Origin: Winogradskyella wichelsiae
GTDB lineage: Bacteria > Bacteroidota > Bacteroidia > Flavobacteriales > Flavobacteriaceae
Assembly (NCBI RefSeq): GCF_013403925.1
Contig: NZ_JABFDJ010000002.1
Span: 310,001-374,000, forward strand
Length of the DNA: 64,000 bases
Direction of reading: 5' to 3'
The notes under the pieces are model-generated. The model had not been told where the DNA came from. It ran no database searches and saw nothing but the letters and a program-made list of their open reading frames with translations. This document shows, piece by piece, positions 42,019 to 50,870 of the stretch; the first letter of the stretch is position 1, and every line of letters starts with the position of its first letter. The position numbers and the translations under genes are program-made.

Positions 42019-43635
42019 TTAAAACGAATAACGTTGTGGACCTCCACGCCTTACCTCCTCAGAAGCGTAAGACTCAAATTCCTTAAAGTTCTTTCTAAAT
42101 GCATTTGATAACTTAAATGCCATAGTATAATAAGCTTTGTCATCGTTCCATGTTGTTCTAGGACTTAATACTTCTGTTGGTACACCAGGACAACTTCTTG
42201 GTTGTGCCACACCAAATACTGAATGAATGTGGTAATCCTCGTAAGTATAATCTCCGAGATCACCATTTAAAGCTGCATTAATCATAGCACGCGTATATTT
42301 TAATTTCATTCGTGTGCCTATACCATAAGGACCACCTGTCCAACCTGTGTTTACCAACCAAACATTTACGCCTGCATCTTTCATCTTTTTACTTAGCATT
42401 TTAGCATATTCTGTTGGATGCAAAGGCATAAAAGGTGCACCAAAGCAAGCTGAGAAACTTGGCACAGGCTCTACAACACCAGCTTCTGTACCAGCAACCT
42501 TAGCGGTATACCCAGAAATGAAATGGTATGCGGCTTGACTTGGTGTTAGTTTAGATATTGGAGGTAATACACCAAAAGCATCTGCTGTTAAGAAAAATAT
42601 GTTTTTAGGATTTTCACCTATTGAAGGTTTTCTTATATTTTCTATATGATAGATTGGATAACTAACTCTTGTATTTTGTGTAATCGATGTATCTTCAAAA
42701 TCAACCTGACCTCTAGCATCCATTATTACATTTTCTAAAATTGCTCCTTTTTTAATTGCAGCAAAAATTTCAGGTTCTTGTTCTTTAGATAAGTTAATGA
42801 CTTTAGCGTAACAACCTCCTTCAAAATTAAAAACGGTGTTTTCAGCAGTCCAACCATGTTCATCATCACCAATTAAACTACGATTAGGATCTGTAGAGAG
42901 TGTTGTTTTACCGGTTCCTGATAAACCAAAGAAAATAGCAGTATCATCATCCTTACCAACATTTGCACTACAATGCATTGGTAAAGTATTTTTTAATACA
43001 GGAAGTATAAAATTTAAGGCTGAGAAAATTCCTTTTTTAATTTCACCTGTGTAACCTGTCCCTCCAATTAAGGCAATTTTACGTGTAAAATCTAAAATGG
43101 CAAAGTTATGCTGACGTGTTCCGTCAACTTCAGGATTTGCCATAAAACCTGGCGCATTAACAACTGTCCATTCTGGTGAAAAATCTTTTAATTCTTCCTT
43201 GGTAGGGCGTAAAAACATGTTGTAAGCAAACATATTGCTCCAAGCATATTCATTAATGACCCTAATATTTAACTTATAATTCTCGTCTGCACATGCATAA
43301 CTGTCTCGCACGTAAATTTCTTTCTCTGATAAATAAGCGACCACTTTATCATAAAGCTTTTGAAACTTATCAGGGTTAAAAGGAATATTAATATCACCCC
43401 ACCAAATTTTATCTTTGGTAATAGCATCTTTTACAATAAACCGATCCATTGGAGAGCGTCCAGTAAATTCGCCTGTATTAACTGCTAGAGCACCTGAAGA
43501 TGATTCTACGCCTTGACCTTTAGAGATTGTTTCAGCATGAAGTTCTTCTGATGATAGTTGATAATTAACTTTTGCATTTGTAATTCCATATTGATTTAAC
43601 GAAATCGTTTTCGTAAATTGGGAATGCTTTGCCAT
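42019..43635 (-). CDS. pckA: Phosphoenolpyruvate carboxykinase (ATP)
   Basis: The 538-residue enzyme converts oxaloacetate and ATP to phosphoenolpyruvate. The signatures are present: P-loop FGLSGTGKTTLSTDPNR (about 238-254), GDDEHGWT, EGGCYAK, and FTGRSPMDRFIVKD near residue 55. It serves gluconeogenesis in organisms that live on proteins and organic acids. It is a single-gene unit with a -7 element at 43659-43666. Confidence 0.97.
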   Translation of the reverse strand: MAKHSQFTKTISLNQYGITNAKVNYQLSSEELHAETISKGQGVESSSGALAVNTGEFTGRSPMDRFIVKDAITKDKIWWGDINIPFNPDKFQKLYDKVVAYLSEKEIYVRDSYACADENYKLNIRVINEYAWSNMFAYNMFLRPTKEELKDFSPEWTVVNAPGFMANPEVDGTRQHNFAILDFTRKIALIGGTGYTGEIKKGIFSALNFILPVLKNTLPMHCSANVGKDDDTAIFFGLSGTGKTTLSTDPNRSLIGDDEHGWTAENTVFNFEGGCYAKVINLSKEQEPEIFAAIKKGAILENVIMDARGQVDFEDTSITQNTRVSYPIYHIENIRKPSIGENPKNIFFLTADAFGVLPPISKLTPSQAAYHFISGYTAKVAGTEAGVVEPVPSFSACFGAPFMPLHPTEYAKMLSKKMKDAGVNVWLVNTGWTGGPYGIGTRMKLKYTRAMINAALNGDLGDYTYEDYHIHSVFGVAQPRSCPGVPTEVLSPRTTWNDDKAYYTMAFKLSNAFRKNFKEFESYASEEVRRGGPQRYSF

Positions 43636-43658
43636 AATATTAGTGTTGTTTAGTTATG

Positions 43659-43666
43659 CAAAACTA
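43659..43666 (-). promoter_or_regulatory. -7 element of pckA
   Basis: TAGTTTTG on the minus strand, 23 bases before the pckA start codon. Confidence 0.45.
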
Positions 43667-43700
43667 AAATATTATTTTGAAACACCACATTTGAATGCAT

Positions 43701-44090
43701 TTAATTAACCTTATTTGTAATTATACCGACCAATAACAACACCCATCCAATAATAAGGAACAAACCTCCTAATGGAGTAATTAAGGCAATCGTCTTAAAG
43801 TTAAAAGCCGAAAGTACATTTGTTGCCAATCCATAAATAGAGCCAGAAAAGCATATGACACCAAAAAGGATAAAATAGAAAATAATCTTTTTCATTTTTA
43901 AACTCACCATAGAGGTACTTCCTATAATTAGTAGAAAAAAGGCATGATAAAGTTGATATCGCACACCTGTTTCAAAAGTTTGAATAGCATCTACACCAAC
44001 TAATTTTTGAAGACCATGAGCCGCAAATGCTCCTAAAATAATCCCTAAAATTCCAAAAATAGATCCGGTAACTAATAGCTTCTTGTTCAT
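43701..44090 (-). CDS. DUF423 membrane protein
   Basis: The chosen Met gives a 129-residue protein with four hydrophobic segments and the family motifs GIILGAFAAHGLQ (about 18-30), FETGVRYQLYHAFFLL and the final GGLFLIIGWVLLL. The 20-codon extension to 44150 overlaps a -7-like TAAATTTG (44148-44155), so I reject it. The function is unknown. Confidence 0.85.
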   Translation of the reverse strand: MNKKLLVTGSIFGILGIILGAFAAHGLQKLVGVDAIQTFETGVRYQLYHAFFLLIIGSTSMVSLKMKKIIFYFILFGVICFSGSIYGLATNVLSAFNFKTIALITPLGGLFLIIGWVLLLVGIITNKVN

Positions 44091-44171
44091 AAGATAAATG
44101 TGGTTTGCCTCTTTATTACTTATTGTATTTCTTATTTTCGTAGGACACAAATTTAGTCATATATACTCATT

Positions 44172-45536
44172 ATGCGAAACATATTAATTATCGGAGCAGG
44201 TAAATCTTGCTCTTATCTTATAAAATATTTACTAGACCATTCTAAAACAGAAAAACTACATCTTACCATAGGAGATCTTAATGTAGAAAACGCAAAAAAA
44301 CTCGTTGGATCTCATCCTAACACAGCAGTTATTCCCTTAGATGTTTTTAATTCAGAATCTAGAACTGCTGCTGTAAAAAAAGCAGATATTGTTATTTCAA
44401 TGCTTCCTGCTCGTTTTCATATTGAGGTAGCTAAAGATTGTATTACTTACAAAAAAAACATGGTAACGGCTTCTTACGTAAGCCCAGAGATGCAAGCCTT
44501 AGATGAAGATGCTAAAGCCAACAACCTTATTTTTATGAATGAGATTGGGGTAGATCCAGGTATTGACCATATGAGTGCCATGCATGTTATTGACCGCATT
44601 AGGGATAAAGGCGGAAAAATGATTTTATTTGAATCTTTTACGGGGGGTTTAGTTGCACCTGAAAGTGATAACAACCTTTGGAATTATAAATTCACCTGGA
44701 ATCCTAGAAATGTGGTGGTGGCAGGACAAGGCGGTGCAGCTAAATTTTTACAAGAAGATCAATTTAAATACATTCCTTACAATAGATTATTTAGACGTAC
44801 TGAATTTTTAGATGTTGAAGAATATGGAAGATTTGAAGGCTATGCCAATAGAGACTCTTTAAAATACCAAGAAGTTTATGGATTAGAACACGTAAAAACG
44901 CTGTACCGTGGTACTATTAGACGTGTAGGATTTAGTAGAGCATGGAATGTTTTTGTACAATTAGGAATGACCGATGACAGCTATACTATTGATGATAGTA
45001 TTAACATGAGTTATCGCGATTTTGTAAATGCATTTTTACCCTATAGCCCAACAGATTCTGTAGAACTAAAGTTTAGACATGCGCTTAAAATTGACCAAGA
45101 TGATATGGTTTGGGACAAATTTTTAGAACTCGATATTTTCAATCCTGAAAAAATGGTGACATTAGACAAAGGAACGCCTGCTCAAATTCTACAACAAATT
45201 TTAATGGATAGTTGGACGCTTAATTCTGACGATAAAGATATGATTGTAATGTATCATAAGTTTGGCTACGAACTTAACGGTGAAAAACACCAAATTGATG
45301 CCACTATGGTAACACTTGGTGATGACCAAACTTATACTGCGATGTCTAAAACGGTTGGTTTACCTGTAGCTATAGCAACGTTAGCCATATTAAATGGAAA
45401 AATAAAAACTCCAGGTGTTCAAATTCCGATTACCAAAGAAGTTTATACTCCAATTTTAAAAGAATTAGAAGCTTACGATATTGTCTTTAAAGAATATGAT
45501 GTCCCCTATTTAGGTTATAACCCTTTAAATGTTTAA
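44172..45536 (+). CDS. Saccharopine dehydrogenase-like (lysine pathway) oxidoreductase
   Basis: The 454-residue enzyme has an N-terminal Rossmann motif (IIGAGKSCSYLIKYL, about 5-19) and the middle domain of glutamate-forming saccharopine dehydrogenases: NEIGVDPGIDHMSAM (about 120), SFTGGLVAPESDNNLWNYKF. These enzymes split saccharopine to glutamate and aminoadipate semialdehyde. A glutaryl-CoA dehydrogenase-like gene elsewhere in the window would fit lysine breakdown, but this is only suggestive. It is divergent from the DUF423 gene. Confidence 0.88.
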   Translation: MRNILIIGAGKSCSYLIKYLLDHSKTEKLHLTIGDLNVENAKKLVGSHPNTAVIPLDVFNSESRTAAVKKADIVISMLPARFHIEVAKDCITYKKNMVTASYVSPEMQALDEDAKANNLIFMNEIGVDPGIDHMSAMHVIDRIRDKGGKMILFESFTGGLVAPESDNNLWNYKFTWNPRNVVVAGQGGAAKFLQEDQFKYIPYNRLFRRTEFLDVEEYGRFEGYANRDSLKYQEVYGLEHVKTLYRGTIRRVGFSRAWNVFVQLGMTDDSYTIDDSINMSYRDFVNAFLPYSPTDSVELKFRHALKIDQDDMVWDKFLELDIFNPEKMVTLDKGTPAQILQQILMDSWTLNSDDKDMIVMYHKFGYELNGEKHQIDATMVTLGDDQTYTAMSKTVGLPVAIATLAILNGKIKTPGVQIPITKEVYTPILKELEAYDIVFKEYDVPYLGYNPLNV

Positions 45537-45584
45537 AATTGAGAGTCATTAACTTTTTTTATTAAAAGTCAACACCAAATAAAC

Positions 45585-45630
45585 GGTTATAAAATAAATT
45601 GTATATTGTCCGTCTTATTTATTTATAACC
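45585..45630. repeat. Long-loop inverted repeat before the small lipoprotein gene
   Basis: GGTTATAAA (45585-45593) and TTTATAACC (45622-45630) are perfect arms with a 28-base gap, 30 bases before a start codon. They could be an operator or leader structure. Confidence 0.35.
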
Positions 45631-45660
45631 AAATTAATACTTAAACCAAATCGAAAACAC

Positions 45661-46182
45661 ATGAAAAACCTACGTCAATTACCCATTTTTATTTTAATAA
45701 TTTGTTTTATGTCTTGCAGTAGCGATGATGATGGAGAGAACACATCACCACTTAATGAAGACCCAGGAGTAAGTGCAACTATAGATGGAGGCACTTACAA
45801 TAATTATTCATTTAACGATGGTATTTCTCAAATTATAACAGGAACAAATAACACCTTGAGTATTGAAGCTTCAGATACTAGTGGTGAACAGATTACATTA
45901 TTTCTAAATAGCACTGGAGGTTTTGATTCTGGAACAGTAAAAACAATGGGAGATGTAGACTCTAATAATTCTGTAACTTATGCACTTATAAGACAATCTA
46001 ATCCACAAACCAGCTACTATTCTACAACAGGTAACGTTACAATTACAGAAAATAGAACACACCCTACTGAAGCAGGAATTCGTTTGCTTTCTGGAACTTT
46101 TAATATCTCAGCATCTACTATAAACGGAGAAAACAGTACAACTTTAGGTGGCTCATTTACAGAATTAGAATACGAAGATTAA
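45661..46182 (+). CDS. Lipoprotein of unknown function
   Basis: The 173-residue product has a lipoprotein signal (FMSC, C19), followed by an acidic SSDDDGEN linker that in Bacteroidetes favours surface export. The remainder is beta-rich, Ser/Thr/Gly-rich sequence with no cysteine and no recognised domain (VSATIDGGTYNNYSFNDGI at its start resembles DUF6252-type lipoproteins). It is preceded by an inverted repeat. Confidence 0.75.
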   Translation: MKNLRQLPIFILIICFMSCSSDDDGENTSPLNEDPGVSATIDGGTYNNYSFNDGISQIITGTNNTLSIEASDTSGEQITLFLNSTGGFDSGTVKTMGDVDSNNSVTYALIRQSNPQTSYYSTTGNVTITENRTHPTEAGIRLLSGTFNISASTINGENSTTLGGSFTELEYED

Positions 46183-46245
46183 ATTTTAAATGACTTATAA
46201 TTGACTTGTTATTACGAACCTGTCATTTTATAAACAAAGCGACCA

Positions 46246-46716
46246 ATGAAGGTTAATGAGAATGGTATTTACATAGACGGTATTGACAAAAAAATACTAA
46301 GAGCCTTAATGCAAGATGCAAGAACTCCAATTCTTGAAATTGCACGTAATGTCGGTATTTCTGGTGCTGCAATACATCAGCGTCTAAAGAAATTAGAAAA
46401 ATCGGGATTGATTGCTGGGTCTAAATTTATAATCAACCCTAAAGTCTTAGGATATACCACCATGGCTTTTGTTGGCGTATATCTTGATAAGGCCATTAGT
46501 AATCCTGAAGCTGTAAAACAATTACAAAAAATACCAGAAGTAATTGAATGTCACTATACCACAGGTAACTGGTCAATTTTCATTAAAATACTTTCTAGAG
46601 ATAATGAGCATTTAATGCATGTCCTTAATTCTGAAATACAAAGTATTAAAGGGGTTTCTAGAACAGAAACATTTATTTCTTTACAAGAACAAATTAATCG
46701 TCAGATTAAGATCTAA
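46246..46716 (+). CDS. Lrp/AsnC-family transcriptional regulator
   Basis: The 156-residue protein has the AsnC-type helix-turn-helix (GIDKKILRALMQDARTP, then ISGAAIHQRLKKLEKSGLI, about residues 12-60) and the RAM ligand-binding fold (MAFVGVYL, ECHYTTGNWSIFIKI). Such regulators respond to amino acids. The neighbouring saccharopine dehydrogenase-like gene is a possible target, though no direct link is visible. A strong terminator follows. Confidence 0.94.
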   Translation: MKVNENGIYIDGIDKKILRALMQDARTPILEIARNVGISGAAIHQRLKKLEKSGLIAGSKFIINPKVLGYTTMAFVGVYLDKAISNPEAVKQLQKIPEVIECHYTTGNWSIFIKILSRDNEHLMHVLNSEIQSIKGVSRTETFISLQEQINRQIKI

Positions 46717-46748
46717 AAAAAGCACGTATTTTCATACGTGCTTTTTTA
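46715..46748. terminator. Bidirectional terminator
   Basis: AAAAAAGCACGTA and TACGTGCTTTTTT pair perfectly around TTTTCA, between the convergent lrp-like and aldo-keto reductase genes. Confidence 0.88.
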
Positions 46749-46766
46749 ATTTTGTTTATTTCAATA

Positions 46767-47804
46767 TTATGGTGCTGGATTAGGAATCTCTGCATGCACC
46801 GCGTTAATCGCTTTCATAACCTCATCTGACAATGAAATATTAATACTCTCAATATTTTCTGTTAACTGACTAAGATTGGTTGCTCCAATAATATTACTGG
46901 TAATAAATGGCCTTTCATTCACAAAGGCTAAAGCCATTTGTGCTAACGATAAATTATTATCTTCCGCAATTTTTAAATAGCGCTTAGTGGCCTCTGTGGC
47001 TTGCGCACTATTATAACGTGAAAATCTTGGAAATAATTTTAAACGCGCATCATCTGCAGCAGTACCCTTAATGTACTTTCCAGATAATACACCAAATGCC
47101 ATTGGCGAATATGCTAAGAGTCCAATATCCTCGCGATGAGCAACCTCTGCCATATCACCTTCAAAAACCCTATTTATTAAAGAGTAGGCATTTTGAATGG
47201 TAATCATTCGAGGTAAACTATGCTGCTTAGATTCTTCTAGATAACGCATGGTTCCCCAAGCTTTTTCATTAGAAATACCAACTTGTCTAATTTTACCCGA
47301 TTTTACAATGGCATCTAAACTTTGAAGAATTTCATTAAAATTATCTTCCCACTGATCGTCAGTATCTGGTGTATAATCACGTGTACCAAATGTGTTTGTA
47401 TTACGTTCTGGCCAATGTAATTGGTATAAATCTATGTAATCTGTTTTAAGGCGTTTTAGACTGTTTTCTACAGCTTCATTAAGGGCATCTTTACTAAAAC
47501 CATTAGTTCTAATATGTGCTGTATAATCTCCTGTTCCTGCAATTTTTGTAGCTAAAACAACCTTATCTCTATTTCCTGATTTTGCAAACCAATTACCGAT
47601 AATGCGTTCCGTTGCTGCATAGGTTTTTTCTTCTGCAGGAACTGGGTAAAGTTCTGCACAATCAAAGAAATTAACACCTTTATCTAATGCTAAATCCATT
47701 TGAGAAAACCCTTCTTCTTGGGTGTTTTGGTTTCCCCAAGTCATGGTTCCCAGACAAATTTTACTAACTTTTATATCTGTATTTGGTAATGTTGTGTATT
47801 TCAT
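46767..47804 (-). CDS. Aldo-keto reductase (Tas-like)
   Basis: The 345-residue enzyme shows the AKR barrel signatures: MTWGNQNT, the catalytic Asp/Tyr region FFDCAELYPVP (about 50), Lys in VVLATKIAG, and DYIDLYQLHWPERN. It resembles Tas/YghZ-type NADPH-dependent reductases with wide substrate range. I chose the second Met (KYTTLPNTD follows); the first is four codons earlier at 47816. Confidence 0.92.
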   Translation of the reverse strand: MKYTTLPNTDIKVSKICLGTMTWGNQNTQEEGFSQMDLALDKGVNFFDCAELYPVPAEEKTYAATERIIGNWFAKSGNRDKVVLATKIAGTGDYTAHIRTNGFSKDALNEAVENSLKRLKTDYIDLYQLHWPERNTNTFGTRDYTPDTDDQWEDNFNEILQSLDAIVKSGKIRQVGISNEKAWGTMRYLEESKQHSLPRMITIQNAYSLINRVFEGDMAEVAHREDIGLLAYSPMAFGVLSGKYIKGTAADDARLKLFPRFSRYNSAQATEATKRYLKIAEDNNLSLAQMALAFVNERPFITSNIIGATNLSQLTENIESINISLSDEVMKAINAVHAEIPNPAP

Positions 47805-47840
47805 AGCATTTCCCATAAAAAGGGATTATTTTAGTTGAAT

Positions 47841-48827
47841 CTAATTTTTTATCTGTTTTAATTCTGACTCCGGAAACATCAACATTTTAGTTTTTACATA
47901 CCTATAATCTACAATAACTTCATTTTTGCCAAACCCCAAAGTTTCTACATCTCCAATAAATTCATTACCGTATAATAGTTCTGGTGACACCTCTATTTTA
48001 TCACCTTCTGTAGGTTTATAGGTCACAAATAATCGATTGTTTTTGTATTCTACAGTAAATATTTCAGGTAAAATTGGATCATCTGAAAAACTCCAAAAAC
48101 TACTTTGAACTTCTGCACATGAAAAACATTTTAATCTGAGTTTATCAAATTTAAGCGTTTTAGCAAGCACATCTAATTGATCCATTGACATCACCTCATA
48201 TTCATCTGTATTTACAACAGATCTAATTAACCTTAATTCACTATTATACACATAAGACTTATTCTTTACCTTACCAATGAACAAATGAAAAGAGCGATAA
48301 TCTTCACCATAAACAAAGTCAAATTCATCAAACTTTTTTTGAGCAGCTAATGGTAAATCTTTATTGTTTTTTAATAACACCATCTTTCTAGAAGCTAATG
48401 CACCTACAATATAATCACGCTTCTTATTTGTCTTAGGGTCTAACAAGCTTACATTATACATTCTATCATATTTTAGAGATAAATTGATTGTATCCTGTCG
48501 CTTTAAATCTATTAAGGTTGATTTTTCATCCGTATTGAATAAAAAATAACGATGCTCTTCAATAGTTATACCGTTAGCGTAAATTCCTTCTGAATCTATT
48601 TTAACACCTTTATTAATATCAAAAAGTTGTTTACCATCAAATTGAACATAATCTAAATCTCCTAGCACCCTTAACCGCTTATATTGTGGTTCTATTATAA
48701 TTTGCTGTGTTGTGTCAATAACACCCCAAAGGTTATCTTGTTTATAAGGTAAACTTCCTTTAAAATTTTGAGAAAAAGCTGTTAACTGATAACAAGACAC
48801 AATTAATACTAAGATTTTAATTTTCAT
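47841..48827 (-). CDS. Exported protein of unknown function, WG-repeat-like start
   Basis: The 328-residue product has a signal peptide (1-20, ending AFSQ). The segment LWGVIDTTQQIIIEPQYKRL (about 33-52) looks like one WG repeat, the unit that pairs a tryptophan-glycine with an IxxxPxY strand. The rest is beta-rich without a known domain. It precedes the aldo-keto reductase gene by 36 bases and follows the OmpA lipoprotein gene on the same strand. Confidence 0.75.
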   Translation of the reverse strand: MKIKILVLIVSCYQLTAFSQNFKGSLPYKQDNLWGVIDTTQQIIIEPQYKRLRVLGDLDYVQFDGKQLFDINKGVKIDSEGIYANGITIEEHRYFLFNTDEKSTLIDLKRQDTINLSLKYDRMYNVSLLDPKTNKKRDYIVGALASRKMVLLKNNKDLPLAAQKKFDEFDFVYGEDYRSFHLFIGKVKNKSYVYNSELRLIRSVVNTDEYEVMSMDQLDVLAKTLKFDKLRLKCFSCAEVQSSFWSFSDDPILPEIFTVEYKNNRLFVTYKPTEGDKIEVSPELLYGNEFIGDVETLGFGKNEVIVDYRYVKTKMLMFPESELKQIKN

Positions 48828-48891
48828 ATTTTATATCTATTATTTCTAATTCGTAAAAGTTTGATATTAAATATAAAAATACCCTAATTTA

Positions 48892-49851
48892 TTAGATATC
48901 ATTTAAAAGCTTAGAAATCTCATCTAACTTAGGTGTTAAAATCACTTCAATTCTTCTGTTTTTAGCTTTACCTTCTGAAGTATCATTAGTTGCAACTGGC
49001 GCATATTCACCACGACCAGCCGCTGTTAAATTCTCAGGATTAATAGCATCATTTTCTCTTAAGATATTTACAATAGCTGTAGCACGTTTTGCAGATAAAT
49101 CCCAATTACCACTTAATTGTGCATTTCCTTTATAGGGTACATTATCTGTATGTCCTTCAATTAATACAGAAATCTCAGGGTTTTCAGCTAAAACACTCCC
49201 TAATTGTTTTACGGCTTGTTTTCCTTGTGATCCTACGTACCAACTTCCAGATTCAAATAATAATTTGTTTTCCATTGAAATGTAGACTTTTCCGTTGCGT
49301 TGCTCAACCGTTAACCCTTTACCTTCAAAATTAGTTAAGGCTTTAGAAATTGCATCTTTTAATTTACGCATTGCTGCATCTTTACTTGCTATTACGTTTT
49401 CTAATTCTGCAACACGTTGTGAGCGGCTCTCTAATTCTTGTTTCAGTGTATTTAGACGTTCAATTTCTGCAGCTAATGCTTGTTCTTTTGCCTCTAATTC
49501 TGCTAAGAGTTCTCTATTTTTCTGTGAATTTTTGGCTATAGAAGCTGAACTATTTTCTTCTAAAGCTTGATAAGATGCCTTTAAAGTTTCTAAATTAGAT
49601 TTGGCAGCAGCATAATCTGATTGCAATTTATCGCGCTCAGCAACAGCTTCATCATAAGATTTCTGTAAATCATTTAAATCATTAGTCAATTGTATTTTAT
49701 CTCCAGACAATGTTTCCAACTCATCAGATAAACCTCTATTTTCTTGTTTTAAATCGGCATACTTGTCTTCAAGTTCTGTATATATTTTTTTAGACACACA
49801 CGATGTGAATAAAGTAATGGTTAAGGCTAATATTGAAAGTTTTTTAATCAT
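48892..49851 (-). CDS. OmpA-family lipoprotein with coiled coil
   Basis: The 319-residue protein has a lipobox (LFTSC, C18), a long coiled coil (about 25-175, with DELETLSGDKIQLTNDLNDL), and a C-terminal OmpA domain (about 195-305: VLIEGHTDNVPYKGN, LSAKRATAIVNILREN, GRGEYAPVATNDT, AKNRRIEVIL) that binds peptidoglycan. It should tether the outer membrane to the wall. Confidence 0.93.
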   Translation of the reverse strand: MIKKLSILALTITLFTSCVSKKIYTELEDKYADLKQENRGLSDELETLSGDKIQLTNDLNDLQKSYDEAVAERDKLQSDYAAAKSNLETLKASYQALEENSSASIAKNSQKNRELLAELEAKEQALAAEIERLNTLKQELESRSQRVAELENVIASKDAAMRKLKDAISKALTNFEGKGLTVEQRNGKVYISMENKLLFESGSWYVGSQGKQAVKQLGSVLAENPEISVLIEGHTDNVPYKGNAQLSGNWDLSAKRATAIVNILRENDAINPENLTAAGRGEYAPVATNDTSEGKAKNRRIEVILTPKLDEISKLLNDI

Positions 49852-49906
49852 GATTCTTGTATTAAATGATGTTATATAAATTGTTGTTTGGAGTCTAATT
49901 TAATTT

Positions 49907-50668
49907 TTAAAGATCGAGTTCTAATAAAATAGGACAATGGTCACTGTGCACGGCCTCGGTTAATATAACGCTGCGTTTTATTTTTTCTTGTAACGGTGCG
50001 CTTACCATCGCATAATCTAATCGCCAACCTTTATTGTTTGCTCTAGAATTTGCTCTGTAACTCCACCAAGAATATTCTTGACGCTCTGGATGTAAGAATC
50101 TAAAACTATCTACAAATCCACTTTCTACAAATTCCCCTAACCATTCGCGCTCTTCTGGTAAAAACCCAGAAACACCTTTCATTTTAGGGTTATGAATATC
50201 AATTTCTTCATGACAAATATTATAATCGCCACAAACCACCAAATTTGGTTTTTCTTTTTGTAGCTCTATTAAATACTGTTGAATAAGGTTCATATATTCA
50301 AACTTATGAGATAATCTAGCGGCATTAGTTCCTGAAGGCAAATACATACTCATTACAGAAACCTCATCATAATCTACTCTTATATTTCGACCTTCAAAAT
50401 CCATAGATTCTATTCCGGTTCCAAATTCTATATGCTTAGGTTCTTTTTTACATAAAACCGCTACACCACTATATCCTTTTTTCTGAGCACTAAACCAATA
50501 ATTAAAATTATAACCTGCTTCGGTAAACAAATCTAAATCGAGTTGTTCTTCCATCGCTTTAATTTCTTGCAAACAAATAACATCAGGGCCTGTGGCTTTT
50601 AACCACTCTATAAATCCTTTGTTTATTGCTGCTCTGATACCGTTTACGTTATAAGAAACTATTTTCAT
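49907..50668 (-). CDS. xth: Exodeoxyribonuclease III (AP endonuclease)
   Basis: The chosen Met starts directly at MKIVSYNVNGIRAAINKGF, the family's N-terminus, giving 253 residues; the frame to 50701 adds 11 poorly conserved residues. Catalytic motifs are LQEIKA (metal Glu), YNICHEEIDIHNPK, and the final SDHCPILLEL (Asp-His). The enzyme cuts DNA at abasic sites and trims 3' ends. Confidence 0.95.
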   Translation of the reverse strand: MKIVSYNVNGIRAAINKGFIEWLKATGPDVICLQEIKAMEEQLDLDLFTEAGYNFNYWFSAQKKGYSGVAVLCKKEPKHIEFGTGIESMDFEGRNIRVDYDEVSVMSMYLPSGTNAARLSHKFEYMNLIQQYLIELQKEKPNLVVCGDYNICHEEIDIHNPKMKGVSGFLPEEREWLGEFVESGFVDSFRFLHPERQEYSWWSYRANSRANNKGWRLDYAMVSAPLQEKIKRSVILTEAVHSDHCPILLELDL

Positions 50669-50870
50669 GTGTTTAAATTTATTGTTTATTAATGCCTGCA
50701 AACTACTTACAATTAATCACGCTTTTAGGTGATAAAACTCTAAATATGTCCGTTTCATTTCGTCATTTTCAGATTAACTGCTAAATTAAATAATACTGTA
50801 CTTTTACCCTATAATTTTATACTGCATTTAACGATAAAATATTTTTAGCTTTAAACAGTTATTATTCCAC